A DNA stretch of 64,000 nt. It comes from Rhodococcus yunnanensis NBRC 103083 (lineage in GTDB: Bacteria > Actinomycetota > Actinomycetes > Mycobacteriales > Mycobacteriaceae). Under the pieces are notes generated by a model. That model ran no database searches. It was not told the origin of the DNA and was given only the letters and a program-made list of their open reading frames with translations. The number at the start of each line of letters is the position of its first letter. The first letter of the stretch is position 1. Of this stretch, positions 9,830 to 18,340 are shown piece after piece. The translations under genes were made by a program, and so were the position numbers. Where the stretch lies: the NCBI RefSeq assembly GCF_001895005.1, contig NZ_BCXH01000017.1:1-64000 (forward strand), written 5' to 3'.

Positions 9830-9878
9830 AGCAGCATCAGGTCAGGGCCGTGCAGGTCCGCCGCCTGATGCTGCTTTG
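9830..9878 (+). terminator. Hairpin terminator between the two NlpC/P60 genes
   Basis: AGCAGCATCAGG (9830-9841) pairs perfectly with CCTGATGCTGCT (9864-9875) around a 22-base loop and is followed by TTTGTCGTT. The 12-bp stem ends the riboswitch-controlled transcript, so the second hydrolase gene should have its own promoter within 9879-10116. That stretch holds no gene and I could not fix a -35/-10 pair in it. Confidence 0.8.
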
Positions 9879-10116
9879 TCGTTGTGTAGTTCGTGTCGGG
9901 GCACCGAGGTGCAACGGCGAATGGACACCGCGAACGAGGTTCCGTAGCCTAACGAAGTTGCTTCGTCCGTCCGTTATGGACCAGCGGTACGGAAATCTCC
10001 CGAAATACCGGCGTCAATCTTGCCCATTGTGCTGTACCGATGGGTAGGGTTCGTTTTCGAATCGTTACCGCCGCCTGTATCGGTGGACCACCGTAAGAAC
10101 GGAGAGTCACTTTCTC

Positions 10117-11178
10117 GTGGCGACACCGACAGCCTCACGCGTCACCCGCTCCAAGCGCACGGTCATGGCCGCTGCTGCACTCGCTGCGTGCCTACTGGCC
10201 GGACCGACGGCCGTTGCGCACGCACAACCCGAGATCGGTAGCGCCTCCGACGCGCAGACCCGATTGGCGGACCTCTCACGCGAATCCGAGCAGACCACCG
10301 AGGCGCTGCACAATGCGCAGATCGACCTCGACGCCAAAACGGCAGCACAGAAAGAGGCAGAAGCCTCCGTCGAAGCACACCGCAGTGCGCTCGACGTCGC
10401 CGAGGCAGCACTCACGCAGCTGAAGCCATCGATCGACAAAGTCGCCAACGTCAACTATCAGGGTGGCCGGACCAACCGTCTCTTTGCAGTCATGGTCAGT
10501 GATTCGCCGCAGCAGCTCCTCGACCAGATGTCGGCCCTCGATGTCATATCGGCCGAGACCGCCCGTCAGGTCGAACAGTTCAAGCAGGCCACCTCGGATG
10601 CCGCGGCGGCCGAGCTGGCCGCTCGACAGGCGGCCGATCAGGCCAAGACCGCTGCCGAACAGGCGAAGATGGTCAGCGACGATCTACAGGGCAAACAGAG
10701 TGAACTGCAGGGGCAGATGGCCGAGGTCATGGCCGCATTCAGTGCCCTGTCCAGCACCGAGCAGAGCGCACTCGCCGGGACGCCGTTGCCGCCCGGCTTC
10801 GACCTCTCGAAGATTCTCTCGAACCTGATTCCAGGATCGGGCTCGGGCGCGCTGCAGGCAGGAATGACGCAGATCGGAAAGCCATACGTCTGGGGTGCAA
10901 CCGGACCCGACGGATTCGATTGCTCGGGTCTGGTCGTATGGGCGTACAAGCAGGTAGGAAAAACGCTGCCCCGATCCAGCCAGGCCCAGGCAGCAGGCGG
11001 AACTCCGGTGGACCAGAAGGATCTGCAACCGGGCGACGTCGTGTTGTTCTACCCCGACGCCTCGCACGTCGGCCTGTATGCAGGCAACGGAAATGTGCTG
11101 CACGCATCCACTTTCGGAGTTCCGGTCAAGGTTCAGTCGATGGCGTCCTTCCCGTACTACGGTGCGCGTCGCTACTGA
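10117..11178 (+). CDS. ripC: NlpC/P60 endopeptidase with coiled-coil N-terminus (RipC-like)
   Basis: A 353-residue exported peptidoglycan hydrolase, the counterpart of Rv2190c. The signal peptide ends at AHAQP. Residues 40-220 form long Ala/Gln/Glu-rich coiled coils typical of hydrolases activated by FtsEX. Residues 245-353 are the NlpC/P60 domain, with the catalytic Cys in GFDCSGLVVWAY and His in ASHVGLYAG. The GTG at 10117 has GGAGAG upstream. FtsEX dependence is known for the family and inferred here. The downstream lipoprotein gene begins within or just after its stop codon. Confidence 0.94.
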   Translation: MATPTASRVTRSKRTVMAAAALAACLLAGPTAVAHAQPEIGSASDAQTRLADLSRESEQTTEALHNAQIDLDAKTAAQKEAEASVEAHRSALDVAEAALTQLKPSIDKVANVNYQGGRTNRLFAVMVSDSPQQLLDQMSALDVISAETARQVEQFKQATSDAAAAELAARQAADQAKTAAEQAKMVSDDLQGKQSELQGQMAEVMAAFSALSSTEQSALAGTPLPPGFDLSKILSNLIPGSGSGALQAGMTQIGKPYVWGATGPDGFDCSGLVVWAYKQVGKTLPRSSQAQAAGGTPVDQKDLQPGDVVLFYPDASHVGLYAGNGNVLHASTFGVPVKVQSMASFPYYGARRY

Positions 11179-12481
11179 TCACACGCCGACGGTGACGCGG
11201 CAGCGCCGTGCTGCGTCCGTACTTGCAATCCTGCTGCTGGCTGCGTGCAGTGTGCCGAACGTCGCCGTCGACCCACCACCGCCGAGCAATCCTTACGAGA
11301 GCGAGCGCCGCGCGGCCGTCGAGACGCTTCTGCACGACTGGGCCGACGCAGTGCGGTCCAGCGACAGTGCAGCATTGACCGCTCTGACGGATTCAGCTGC
11401 ACCGCCAGGGTTCCTGCAGCAACAGATCGATCGATCCGTCCAGGTGGCTGCGTCTCCGCTGGCGGACTGGGGATACGAACTGGTCGACGAGCCCGAGACT
11501 CCGGTTCCGTCCGAGGTCGCCGAACCGCTGAACGCAACCGATGTGTGGGCGCCCTCGGTGGTGCTGAGATACGCGATACAGGGCGCCGACGATCTACCTA
11601 CCCGTAGACCGGTGTCGCTGCTGGTCGCCGAGAGAGACGGCCGGTGGAGGCTCGTCTCCGATTCCGACATCGCCGGGATCGACCGGCACACGTGGCGAGG
11701 GCCGTGGGACTTCGGATCCGTCACGTCGTCGAACGCCCAGACCTCCGGTGGTGCCTCGGTCGTCGTCGGACATCCGGAACAGGCGACACTGATGTCCGCG
11801 ATCGTCGACGAACTACCTGCCGCGGTCGATGCGGTGTCCGACTTCTGGGGTGAGGAGTGGGCGCGCAAGGCCGTGATCTTCACGGCAGGCTCACCGGCCG
11901 AGTTCGTCGCCTCCGTCGGTACGGCAGCCGCGGGTGCCGACGCCGCGGCGGTGACCATTTCCGATCTCGTGGTGCCGGATCGGCCGGTCAGCGGTCAGCG
12001 CGTCGTCTTCGGTCCGACCGCATCCGAGCGACTGACCGAGTTCACGACGCGTTCGGTGCTGAGACACGAACTGACGCATGTCGCGACACGGTCGAACACC
12101 GTCGACGGGTCGCCGATGTGGATGCTCGAGGGCATCGCGGACTACTCCGGTTATCGAGGATCCGGTCTGGACCTGGGTCGACTGGCTCCCACTCTCAGCC
12201 GGGCAGTTGCCCGAGGTGGACCCCCGACGGTCCTGCCGACAAATGCGGACTTCGCCGCAGGCGGACTCCGCGCGACTCTCGCATACGAGTCGGCGTGGTC
12301 CGTCTCGGCGTTCGTTGCTCAGCGGTTCGGTGAGCCCACTCTGCGGGCGCTGTACCTGAAGATCGCGGACGGGCCCAAGAGCGACGGCGAGGTTTCTGCA
12401 GTTCTGACCGCAGTCCTCGGACTCGGCATCGGGGACTTCGTCGCCGACTGGGGGGCGTGGGTGGCAGCCGGCGGACGCTGA
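11162..12481 (+). CDS. Lipoprotein zinc metallopeptidase (peptidase MA-like)
   Basis: A predicted lipoprotein of about 439 residues with a lipobox LLAAC after a basic n-region (RQRRAASVLAI). The C-terminal half carries the gluzincin signature HELTH, followed about 20 residues later by EGIADY, which together give the zinc ligands and catalytic Glu. The N-terminal part resembles a small alpha/beta NTF2-like fold (LLHDWADAVRSSDSAALTAL). The start is uncertain. GTG at 11162 overlaps ripC by 17 bases, and GTG at 11192 gives a shorter signal peptide. Position matches Rv2189c. The substrate is unknown. Confidence 0.85.
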   Translation: MRVATDHTPTVTRQRRAASVLAILLLAACSVPNVAVDPPPPSNPYESERRAAVETLLHDWADAVRSSDSAALTALTDSAAPPGFLQQQIDRSVQVAASPLADWGYELVDEPETPVPSEVAEPLNATDVWAPSVVLRYAIQGADDLPTRRPVSLLVAERDGRWRLVSDSDIAGIDRHTWRGPWDFGSVTSSNAQTSGGASVVVGHPEQATLMSAIVDELPAAVDAVSDFWGEEWARKAVIFTAGSPAEFVASVGTAAAGADAAAVTISDLVVPDRPVSGQRVVFGPTASERLTEFTTRSVLRHELTHVATRSNTVDGSPMWMLEGIADYSGYRGSGLDLGRLAPTLSRAVARGGPPTVLPTNADFAAGGLRATLAYESAWSVSAFVAQRFGEPTLRALYLKIADGPKSDGEVSAVLTAVLGLGIGDFVADWGAWVAAGGR

Positions 12482-12483
12482 CC

Positions 12484-12489
12484 TACGGT
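12484..12489 (+). promoter_or_regulatory. Possible -10 element giving leaderless pimB'
   Basis: TACGGT fits TANNNT and ends 6 bases before the ATG at 12496, the distance expected for transcription starting on the start codon. No ribosome binding site is visible. Confidence 0.35.
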
Positions 12490-12495
12490 TGACCG

Positions 12496-13620
12496 ATGCG
12501 TCGGACACTGCTGGTGACGAACGACTTCCCGCCACGTCCTGGCGGTATTCAGTCCTACCTGCACAGCTTCGCGTCGAGGTTCCCCGGCGACGAACTCGTG
12601 GTGTACGCGCCCCGGTGGCGCGGGGACAGCCACGTGAAGTTCGATGCGCGGCAACCTTTCGAGGTCGTCCGGCATCCGACCACGCTGATGCTGCCGACAC
12701 CGCTGGTCGCGCGACGGGCCGCGGGACTGGTGAAGTCTCGTGAGTGCGACAGTGTCTGGTTCGGTGCGGCAGCGCCACTGGCGGTGATGGCTCCCGTGGT
12801 TCGACGCGCAGGCGCCGAGACGATCGTGGCGAGCACACACGGCCACGAGGTGGGGTGGTCGATGGTGCCGGGAGGGCGAGGAACTCTGCGGCTCATCGGC
12901 AATTCGGTGGATACGGTCACCTATGTCAGCAAGTACACGCGGGGTCGCTTCGCGTCGGCATTCGGTGCCCGCGCAGCCCTGGAACATGTTCCGCCCGGCG
13001 TCGACACGGACCGCTTCAGGCCCGATCCCGGTGCCCGCGAGGAGCTTCGCGCACGGTACGGGCTCGGGGCACGGCCGACCGTTCTGTGTCTGTCGCGGCT
13101 GGTTCCGCGTAAGGGCCAGGACTTCCTGATCAAGTCGATCGCGGGTGTGCGTGCTCGCATCGACGGTGCCGTTCTGGTGATCGTCGGCGGCGGACCGTAC
13201 GAGGGAGCGCTGCGTGAGCTTGCAAGAAAGGAAGGCGTCGACGAGCACGTGATCTTCACGGGCACGGTACCTTCCGCCGAGCTGGCAGCCCATCACACGA
13301 TCGCCGACGTCTTCGCCATGCCGAGCCGAACGCGAGGAGCAGGTCTCGACGTCGAAGGTCTCGGAATCGTCTATCTCGAAGCCTCCGCGTCCGGTGTGCC
13401 CGTCGTGGCCGGAATGTCCGGTGGAGCACCGGAAACCGTGGTGCAGAACAAGACCGGCATCGTCGTCGACGGCCGTTCGGTCGAGCAGATCACCGCCGCC
13501 CTCGTCGACGTACTGAGCGACCCGGCCCGCGCGGCCGGCATGGGTGCAGCCGGCCGCGCATGGGTCGAGAAGAGTTGGCGCTGGGACACTCTCGCGGAGC
13601 GGCTGCGCGCGCTCCTGTGA
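12496..13620 (+). CDS. pimB: Phosphatidylinositol monomannoside mannosyltransferase (PimB')
   Basis: A GT4, GT-B fold enzyme of 374 residues, the counterpart of Rv2188c. It adds the second mannose, alpha-1,6, to PIM1 or Ac1PIM1 from GDP-mannose on the cytoplasmic face of the membrane. Visible motifs are the N-terminal TNDFPPRPGGIQ acceptor loop, the nucleotide-sugar region LCLSRLVPRKGQDF, and the C-terminal EX7E motif in VEGLGIVYLEASASG. The ATG at 12496 is 14 bases after the lipoprotein gene. It converges on the acyl-CoA ligase gene with 19 bases between. Confidence 0.94.
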   Translation: MRRTLLVTNDFPPRPGGIQSYLHSFASRFPGDELVVYAPRWRGDSHVKFDARQPFEVVRHPTTLMLPTPLVARRAAGLVKSRECDSVWFGAAAPLAVMAPVVRRAGAETIVASTHGHEVGWSMVPGGRGTLRLIGNSVDTVTYVSKYTRGRFASAFGARAALEHVPPGVDTDRFRPDPGAREELRARYGLGARPTVLCLSRLVPRKGQDFLIKSIAGVRARIDGAVLVIVGGGPYEGALRELARKEGVDEHVIFTGTVPSAELAAHHTIADVFAMPSRTRGAGLDVEGLGIVYLEASASGVPVVAGMSGGAPETVVQNKTGIVVDGRSVEQITAALVDVLSDPARAAGMGAAGRAWVEKSWRWDTLAERLRALL

Positions 13621-13639
13621 TGGGCGGCGCAGCCGCATC

Positions 13640-15436
13640 TCACTTGGCGTAGATCGCCTCGATATCGTCTGCGTAGGACTTGGTGATGACGTTGCGCTTC
13701 AGTTTCATCGTCGGCGTCACTTCACCCGCTTCCTCGGTGAAGTCGGCCGGCAGAATCCGATACTTCTTGATCGCTTCGGCGTGCGAGACGGACTTGTTGG
13801 CCTCGGCCACTGCCGCATCGATCTCCGAGCGCAGGTCGGCGTCGTCGACGAGATCCGCGGGGCTCGCCTCGGCGGGCTTGTTGTGCGAGGACTTCCATCC
13901 CGTCAACGCATCCGCGTCGAGCGTCAACAGTGCACCGATGAACGGCTTCTGATCGCCGACGACGATGGCCTGGCTGATGAGAGCGTGCGCGCGAAGTTGG
14001 TCCTCCAGGCCGGCGGGGGAGACGTTCTTGCCGCCTGCGGTGACGATCAATTCCTTCTTGCGGCCGGTGATGGTGATGTATCCGTCGTCGTCGAGCGAGC
14101 CCAGATCCCCAGTGCGGAACCAGCCCTCGTCCAGTGCTTCGGCGCTCGCGTCGTCGTTGCGCCAGTATCCGGCGAACACGACAGGCCCGCGCAGTTGGAT
14201 CTCGCCGTCGTCGGCGATGCGAACCGTGTTGCCCGGCAACGGTTGTCCGACACTGCCGACGTGTTGGCGGCCGATCGTGTTGACCGCGAAGGCGGCGCTG
14301 GTCTCGGTGAGCCCGTATCCCTCGTAGATCGGGACGCCGACACCGCGGTAGAAGTGACCGAGGCGGGCGCCGAGAGGAGCTCCACCGGAAATCGCCAACT
14401 GGCACCGGCCACCCAGTGCCGCACGGAGTTTCGAGTACACCAGCTTGTCGAACACGGCATGCTTGAGCCGGAGCACGATGCCGGGGCCGGAGTCCTGTGC
14501 GCGGCTCCACTCCACTGCCGTGTCGGCCGCCAGATCGAAGATCTTGCCCTTGCCGTCGGCGTGCGCATTCTGCTTGGCAGTGTTGAACACCTTCTCGAAC
14601 ACACGCGGAACCGACAGGATGAAGTCAGGCTGGAACTTGCCGAACGTCGACACCAGGTTCGGAATGTCGTTGGTATGGCCGACGGTGGTTCCCGCGTCGA
14701 AGGCCGCGATCGTGACCGCGCGTGCAAGAACGTGTGCAAGAGGGAGGAACATCAACGTCCGGCTGCCCTCCTTCAGCAGGTTCTTCAGGCTGGTCTCGCG
14801 GATTCCGCGTGACTCGGAGATGAGATTCGAGTGTGTGAGCTGAACACCCTTCGGACGTCCGGTGGTTCCGGACGTGTAGATGAGGGTGGCCGGATCCGAG
14901 GACTTCAGCGCTGCGACGCGTGCGGTCACCACGTCCTCGTTGATCTGGTTGCCCAGAGCTGTCAGTTCCGCAATTGCGCCCTCGTCACCGTCGATGCAGA
15001 ACGTGCGGCGAACGGTCGGCGACGACGTGACGACCTCCGCGGTCGCTGCCAGCATGGACGGCGACTCCAGTAGGAGCAGTACCGGCTCGGCGTCGGACAG
15101 AATCCATTCGACCTGAGCGGCGGACGACGTTTCGTACACGGGAACGGTGACGCCGCCTGCGGACCAGATCGCATAGTCGAGCACCGACCACTCGTACCGG
15201 GTCGACGACATCAGCGCGACGCGATCACCCTGCCCGACGCCTGCCGCGATCAGGCCCTTGGCGATGTCAACCACCTGACCAGCGAATTCCAGTGCGGTGA
15301 CGTCGGTCCAGGTTCCATCGACGACGCGTCGGAACGCGACCGAGGAAGGAGCGCTCACCCGACGTTCGAATACGGTGTCGACGGTCGACGCCCCGTCCTC
15401 GACTTCGAAGTGGGCGGGGACGGTGAACTCACGCAC
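13640..15436 (-). CDS. fadD15: Long-chain fatty-acid--CoA ligase (FadD15-like)
   Basis: A 598-residue AMP-forming acyl-CoA synthetase. The P-loop-like motif YTSGTTGRPKGV, the YGLTETSA adenylate motif, the hinge region TGDLGSLDDDGYITITGRKKE and the C-terminal GGKNVSPAGLEDQL are all present. The GTG start at 15436 has GGAGGT 5 bases upstream. Position and orientation match Rv2187 (fadD15). It activates fatty acids for lipid assembly at the membrane, and the exact chain-length preference cannot be read from sequence. Confidence 0.95.
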   Translation of the reverse strand: MREFTVPAHFEVEDGASTVDTVFERRVSAPSSVAFRRVVDGTWTDVTALEFAGQVVDIAKGLIAAGVGQGDRVALMSSTRYEWSVLDYAIWSAGGVTVPVYETSSAAQVEWILSDAEPVLLLLESPSMLAATAEVVTSSPTVRRTFCIDGDEGAIAELTALGNQINEDVVTARVAALKSSDPATLIYTSGTTGRPKGVQLTHSNLISESRGIRETSLKNLLKEGSRTLMFLPLAHVLARAVTIAAFDAGTTVGHTNDIPNLVSTFGKFQPDFILSVPRVFEKVFNTAKQNAHADGKGKIFDLAADTAVEWSRAQDSGPGIVLRLKHAVFDKLVYSKLRAALGGRCQLAISGGAPLGARLGHFYRGVGVPIYEGYGLTETSAAFAVNTIGRQHVGSVGQPLPGNTVRIADDGEIQLRGPVVFAGYWRNDDASAEALDEGWFRTGDLGSLDDDGYITITGRKKELIVTAGGKNVSPAGLEDQLRAHALISQAIVVGDQKPFIGALLTLDADALTGWKSSHNKPAEASPADLVDDADLRSEIDAAVAEANKSVSHAEAIKKYRILPADFTEEAGEVTPTMKLKRNVITKSYADDIEAIYAK

Positions 15437-15568
15437 GGGTGACCTCCAACGGCGAATCGATAGCTCTACTCACGAGTAGCTCGGATTTGTCTTACTGTAG
15501 ACCCGCTGTTCGAGCGCATCCGACTGCCTCGTGTGCGGCGTGGCGGGTCGATATGTGAAGCTCATCCG

Positions 15569-15961
15569 ATGAGCAGTATCCAAGTGGCGGATCAAACCTT
15601 CATCGCGGCACCCGGCAGCAGGGTGTCCGAGGCGCTGTCTCCCCGTGACCGGTGGCGCCAGTGGTGGCCGGACCTGCGGCTGTCGGTGACCGAGGATCGC
15701 GGTGACAAAGGAATCCGGTGGGCCGTCGACGGTGCGTTGACCGGCACGATGGAGGTGTGGCTGGAGGCCGTCGATGTTCTCGACGGAGTCATAGTCCACT
15801 ACTTCCTGCACGCCGAGCCCGGTTCGGGGCGTGAGCGGGTCGACCTCGGAGACGAGAGTCGTCGCCGAAGGTCCGCGGGCAAGGCGATGACGTTCGAGTT
15901 GAAGCGTCGGCTCGAGGCAGGTCGAGCGGCAGGAGAGCGTCCAGCGGACGCAACGAATTAG
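15569..15961 (+). CDS. Conserved hypothetical protein, SRPBCC/polyketide-cyclase-like (Rv2186c position)
   Basis: A 130-residue protein whose layout resembles the START-like SRPBCC fold: SSIQVADQTFIAAPGS, then RWRQWWPDLRLSVTEDRGDKGIRW, then GTMEVWLEAVDVLDGVIVHYFLHA. The Trp-rich WRQWWPDL stretch is notable. It ends in a basic helix (KRRLEAGRAAGER). The ATG at 15569 was preferred over a longer frame without family support. It is the first of a plus-strand run with the next SRPBCC gene and the ArsA-like ATPase. Function is unknown, and a lipid or polyketide ligand is only inferred from the fold. Confidence 0.8.
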   Translation: MSSIQVADQTFIAAPGSRVSEALSPRDRWRQWWPDLRLSVTEDRGDKGIRWAVDGALTGTMEVWLEAVDVLDGVIVHYFLHAEPGSGRERVDLGDESRRRRSAGKAMTFELKRRLEAGRAAGERPADATN

Positions 15962-16096
15962 CCACACCGACGCGTGCCTGGCGCGAGCCCGTTGTGTGTT
16001 CGACCGAAGATCGTGTGTGATGAGTGAGAGCCGATGACGACCGTTCACGCCTGAGCGAGATCGGTACCGAACATGGAGAGGAAGCGGACTTTCAGC

Positions 16097-16534
16097 ATGG
16101 CCGAGAAAACTCAGAGGTCGATCACCGTCGACGCTCCTTCCGCACAGGTGATGGACGTCATCGCCGACTTCGATGCGTATCCGTCCTGGGTCTCGGCGGC
16201 GAAGAACGTCGAGGTACTCGCCGTGGGTGCGAGCGGCCGCGCGGACCGGGTCAAGTTCGTCCTCGACGCGGGCATGGTCAAGGACACCTACGAGCTGCAG
16301 TACGAGTGGGCGGCCGACGGCAGCGCGGTCGCATGGGAACTGGTGTCCGGCGAGATGCAGAAGTCGCAATCGGGCTCGTACACCTTGAAGGACAACGGTA
16401 GCGGTGGCACCGAGGTCACCTACGAGTTGACCGTCGACCTCAACATTCCGATGATCGGGCTGTTCAAACGTAAGGCGGAGAAGGTCATCACCGACACCGC
16501 GCTCAAGGAACTGAAGAAGCGGGTCGAAGGCTGA
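16097..16534 (+). CDS. SRPBCC family protein (TB16.3/Rv2185c-like)
   Basis: A 145-residue START-like protein of the polyketide-cyclase group. The opening QRSITVDAPSAQVMDVIADFDAYPSWV is the classic first strand and helix pair, followed by an antiparallel sheet with TYELQYEWAADGSAVAWELVSGE and a long C-terminal helix ending in LKELKKRVEG. The ATG at 16097 follows GAGAGGAAG. An ATG 24 bases earlier is less likely because it contains that site. Its stop overlaps the apparent CTG start of the ATPase. The ligand is unknown. Confidence 0.9.
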   Translation: MAEKTQRSITVDAPSAQVMDVIADFDAYPSWVSAAKNVEVLAVGASGRADRVKFVLDAGMVKDTYELQYEWAADGSAVAWELVSGEMQKSQSGSYTLKDNGSGGTEVTYELTVDLNIPMIGLFKRKAEKVITDTALKELKKRVEG

Positions 16535-17808
16535 GCGAAGCTCGCGCCGAAACCCACACCACGGTCCGGCTGTTCGTCGGCAAGGGTGGTGTGGGTAAGA
16601 CGACGGTGGCTGCGAAAGCCGCGCTCGATGCGTCGCTGTCCGGTGAACGCACGTTGATCGTCTCGTTCGACCAGGCGCATTCGCTGCTCGACGTGATGGA
16701 TGTGTCCGCGCCGAGCGCTCGACGCGGCAGTGTCGTGCCGGTGACAGAGCATCTCGATCTGATGGAGCTGGACACTTTAGCGCTGGTCGAATCGAGCTAC
16801 CGCGCGCTCTCGGTGATCTTGGCGGTGGCGAAGACCGGGCACGAACACGGGGTCAGGTTCGGTGCGATAGACCCGGAGGAAGTCGTCGGTGCGCCAGGAG
16901 TTCAAGAGGTGCTCGGACTCGATCGCATAGTCGGACTCGTGGGCGAGAATCGTTGGGATGCAGTGTTCGTGGACCTTCCTGCGACCGCCGATGCGCTCCG
17001 TACCCTGCAGTTGCCGGACCTGGTGTGCGGATATCTCGACCGGCTGTGGCCGCAACACGATCGTGTCGTCGCAGGAACTGGAACCGACCCTCGCTTGACC
17101 GTGGTCGTGGCAATGGTGGAGAGAGTCGCCGCGACCGCCGAAGGTGTACGTGACCTTTTGTTCGACAGTGAGCGCACGTCCGCGACCCTGGTGGTCACGC
17201 CCGAGGCGGTCGGCCTGGCCGAAGCGCGACGGACGTTGTCCGCTGCGGCCCTCATGGGCCTCGGCATCGATACCGTGATCGTGAACAAGGTTCTCCCGAA
17301 CCTGAATTCGGCCTCCATCGGTCTGGTCGGTGCGCACCCAGCTGTCTTCTGGTTCGAGGGATGGCGCGCCTCCCAACAGTCGGTTCTCACCGACATCACG
17401 CAGGCGGCAGCGCATCTGTCGGTAGTGATCGTCGAGCGAGCTCCCCATGAACCGGTAGGGTTGGCCTCTCTCGGCGCATTGGTGTCGGAGAACGAGCACG
17501 AGCCTTCGCCGCGAGCTCCAGGGCTGTTCGCGCGCGCGAATCGGCGTGACAGCAGGACGGTTGTGGCACACGAGTCGGGGGCGGGGTTGGAGTCGGTGTA
17601 CACGATGACGATGCATCTGCCGGTCGTGGATCCGTCGACACTGACGCTCGGTCGGGTGGAGGACGATGTGATCATCGGTGCAGACGGTGCGCGTACCCGT
17701 GTGCGACTGGCGTCGGTACTGCGTCGATGCGAGGTGGTCGGTGCCGAATTCGACGCCGAGGATCTGGTGGTTCGGTTCATGCCCGATCCGAATGTGTGGC
17801 CGGCGTGA
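16531..17808 (+). CDS. ArsA/GET3-like P-loop ATPase (Rv2184c-like), apparent CTG start
   Basis: A 425-residue ATPase of the ArsA/MinD superfamily with the deviant Walker A GKGGVGKTT near its N-terminus and VFVDLPAT as the Walker B region. A small sheet domain with MTMHLPVVDPSTLTL follows near the C-terminus, as in GET3-like actinobacterial proteins. There is no ATG, GTG or TTG between the upstream stop codon (16471) and the Walker A motif. The only candidate that keeps strand beta-1 is CTG at 16531, in a CTGA overlap with the previous stop. A GTG at 16591 lies inside Walker A and is rejected. Arsenite or tail-anchor function is not implied. Confidence 0.82.
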   Translation: MSEARAETHTTVRLFVGKGGVGKTTVAAKAALDASLSGERTLIVSFDQAHSLLDVMDVSAPSARRGSVVPVTEHLDLMELDTLALVESSYRALSVILAVAKTGHEHGVRFGAIDPEEVVGAPGVQEVLGLDRIVGLVGENRWDAVFVDLPATADALRTLQLPDLVCGYLDRLWPQHDRVVAGTGTDPRLTVVVAMVERVAATAEGVRDLLFDSERTSATLVVTPEAVGLAEARRTLSAAALMGLGIDTVIVNKVLPNLNSASIGLVGAHPAVFWFEGWRASQQSVLTDITQAAAHLSVVIVERAPHEPVGLASLGALVSENEHEPSPRAPGLFARANRRDSRTVVAHESGAGLESVYTMTMHLPVVDPSTLTLGRVEDDVIIGADGARTRVRLASVLRRCEVVGAEFDAEDLVVRFMPDPNVWPA

Positions 17809-17822
17809 GAACGGAGACATAG

Positions 17823-18269
17823 GTGACCTCCGAACATTCGGACGTGGCCGCTGAACTCTGGGCGCTGGCGGAAACCGTTCTCACTCGGCTCGAGCCGATG
17901 CTGCGGCGGGCGGTCGAGGAACAGGCGACAGCGACGCAACAAGGGTGCAGTTGGTGCCCGGTGTGCGCACTCGCCGCCTTGCTTCGAGGTGAGCAGCACG
18001 ATCTTCTGACATTCGCCGCAACCGAGGGTGCAACCATCGTCGCGATGATCCGTCAGTTGGTGGCCGAGCATTCCGGGAATCCGCAGACACGCGAGAGCGG
18101 CGAAGCGGCGACTTCGACGCCGCACGCGAATCCGACCGCCGGTGATTCGGGCCACAGCGACGACTCGACTATTGCGCCCGACACGGATGACCCGGTAGTT
18201 CGACGGGCAGGATTCGTACCGATTACGGTGGACGTCAAGAAGCAGTCGCCGGAGGATCGAGACCGCTGA
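17823..18269 (+). CDS. Conserved hypothetical protein with CxxC pair (Rv2183c position)
   Basis: A 148-residue protein. The N-terminal half is helical (ELWALAETVLTRLEPMLRRAVEEQ) and contains GCSWCPVCALAALLRGE, a CxxCxxC cluster that could bind metal or an Fe-S cofactor. The C-terminal half is Ser/Thr/Asp/Gly-rich and probably disordered, ending in FVPITVDVKK. The GTG at 17823 has ACGGAG upstream and lies 14 bases after the ATPase gene, so the two are co-transcribed. I know no function for this family. Confidence 0.82.
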   Translation: MTSEHSDVAAELWALAETVLTRLEPMLRRAVEEQATATQQGCSWCPVCALAALLRGEQHDLLTFAATEGATIVAMIRQLVAEHSGNPQTRESGEAATSTPHANPTAGDSGHSDDSTIAPDTDDPVVRRAGFVPITVDVKKQSPEDRDR

Positions 18270-18340
18270 ACATCCGATCTCGCGATCGGGAGATCACATC
18301 GTACGGCCGTTTCGGGGGCGGCAGAGAAAGGGTCGAACAC

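Noticed and set aside
13544-14812. 422-codon plus-strand ORF opposite the FadD15-like gene
   Set aside because: The FadD frame has all adenylation motifs. The opposite frame has none and lacks a start signal.
16591-17808. ArsA-like ATPase starting at the GTG at 16591
   Set aside because: This GTG is inside the Walker A motif, so a protein starting there would lack the first strand and nucleotide loop.
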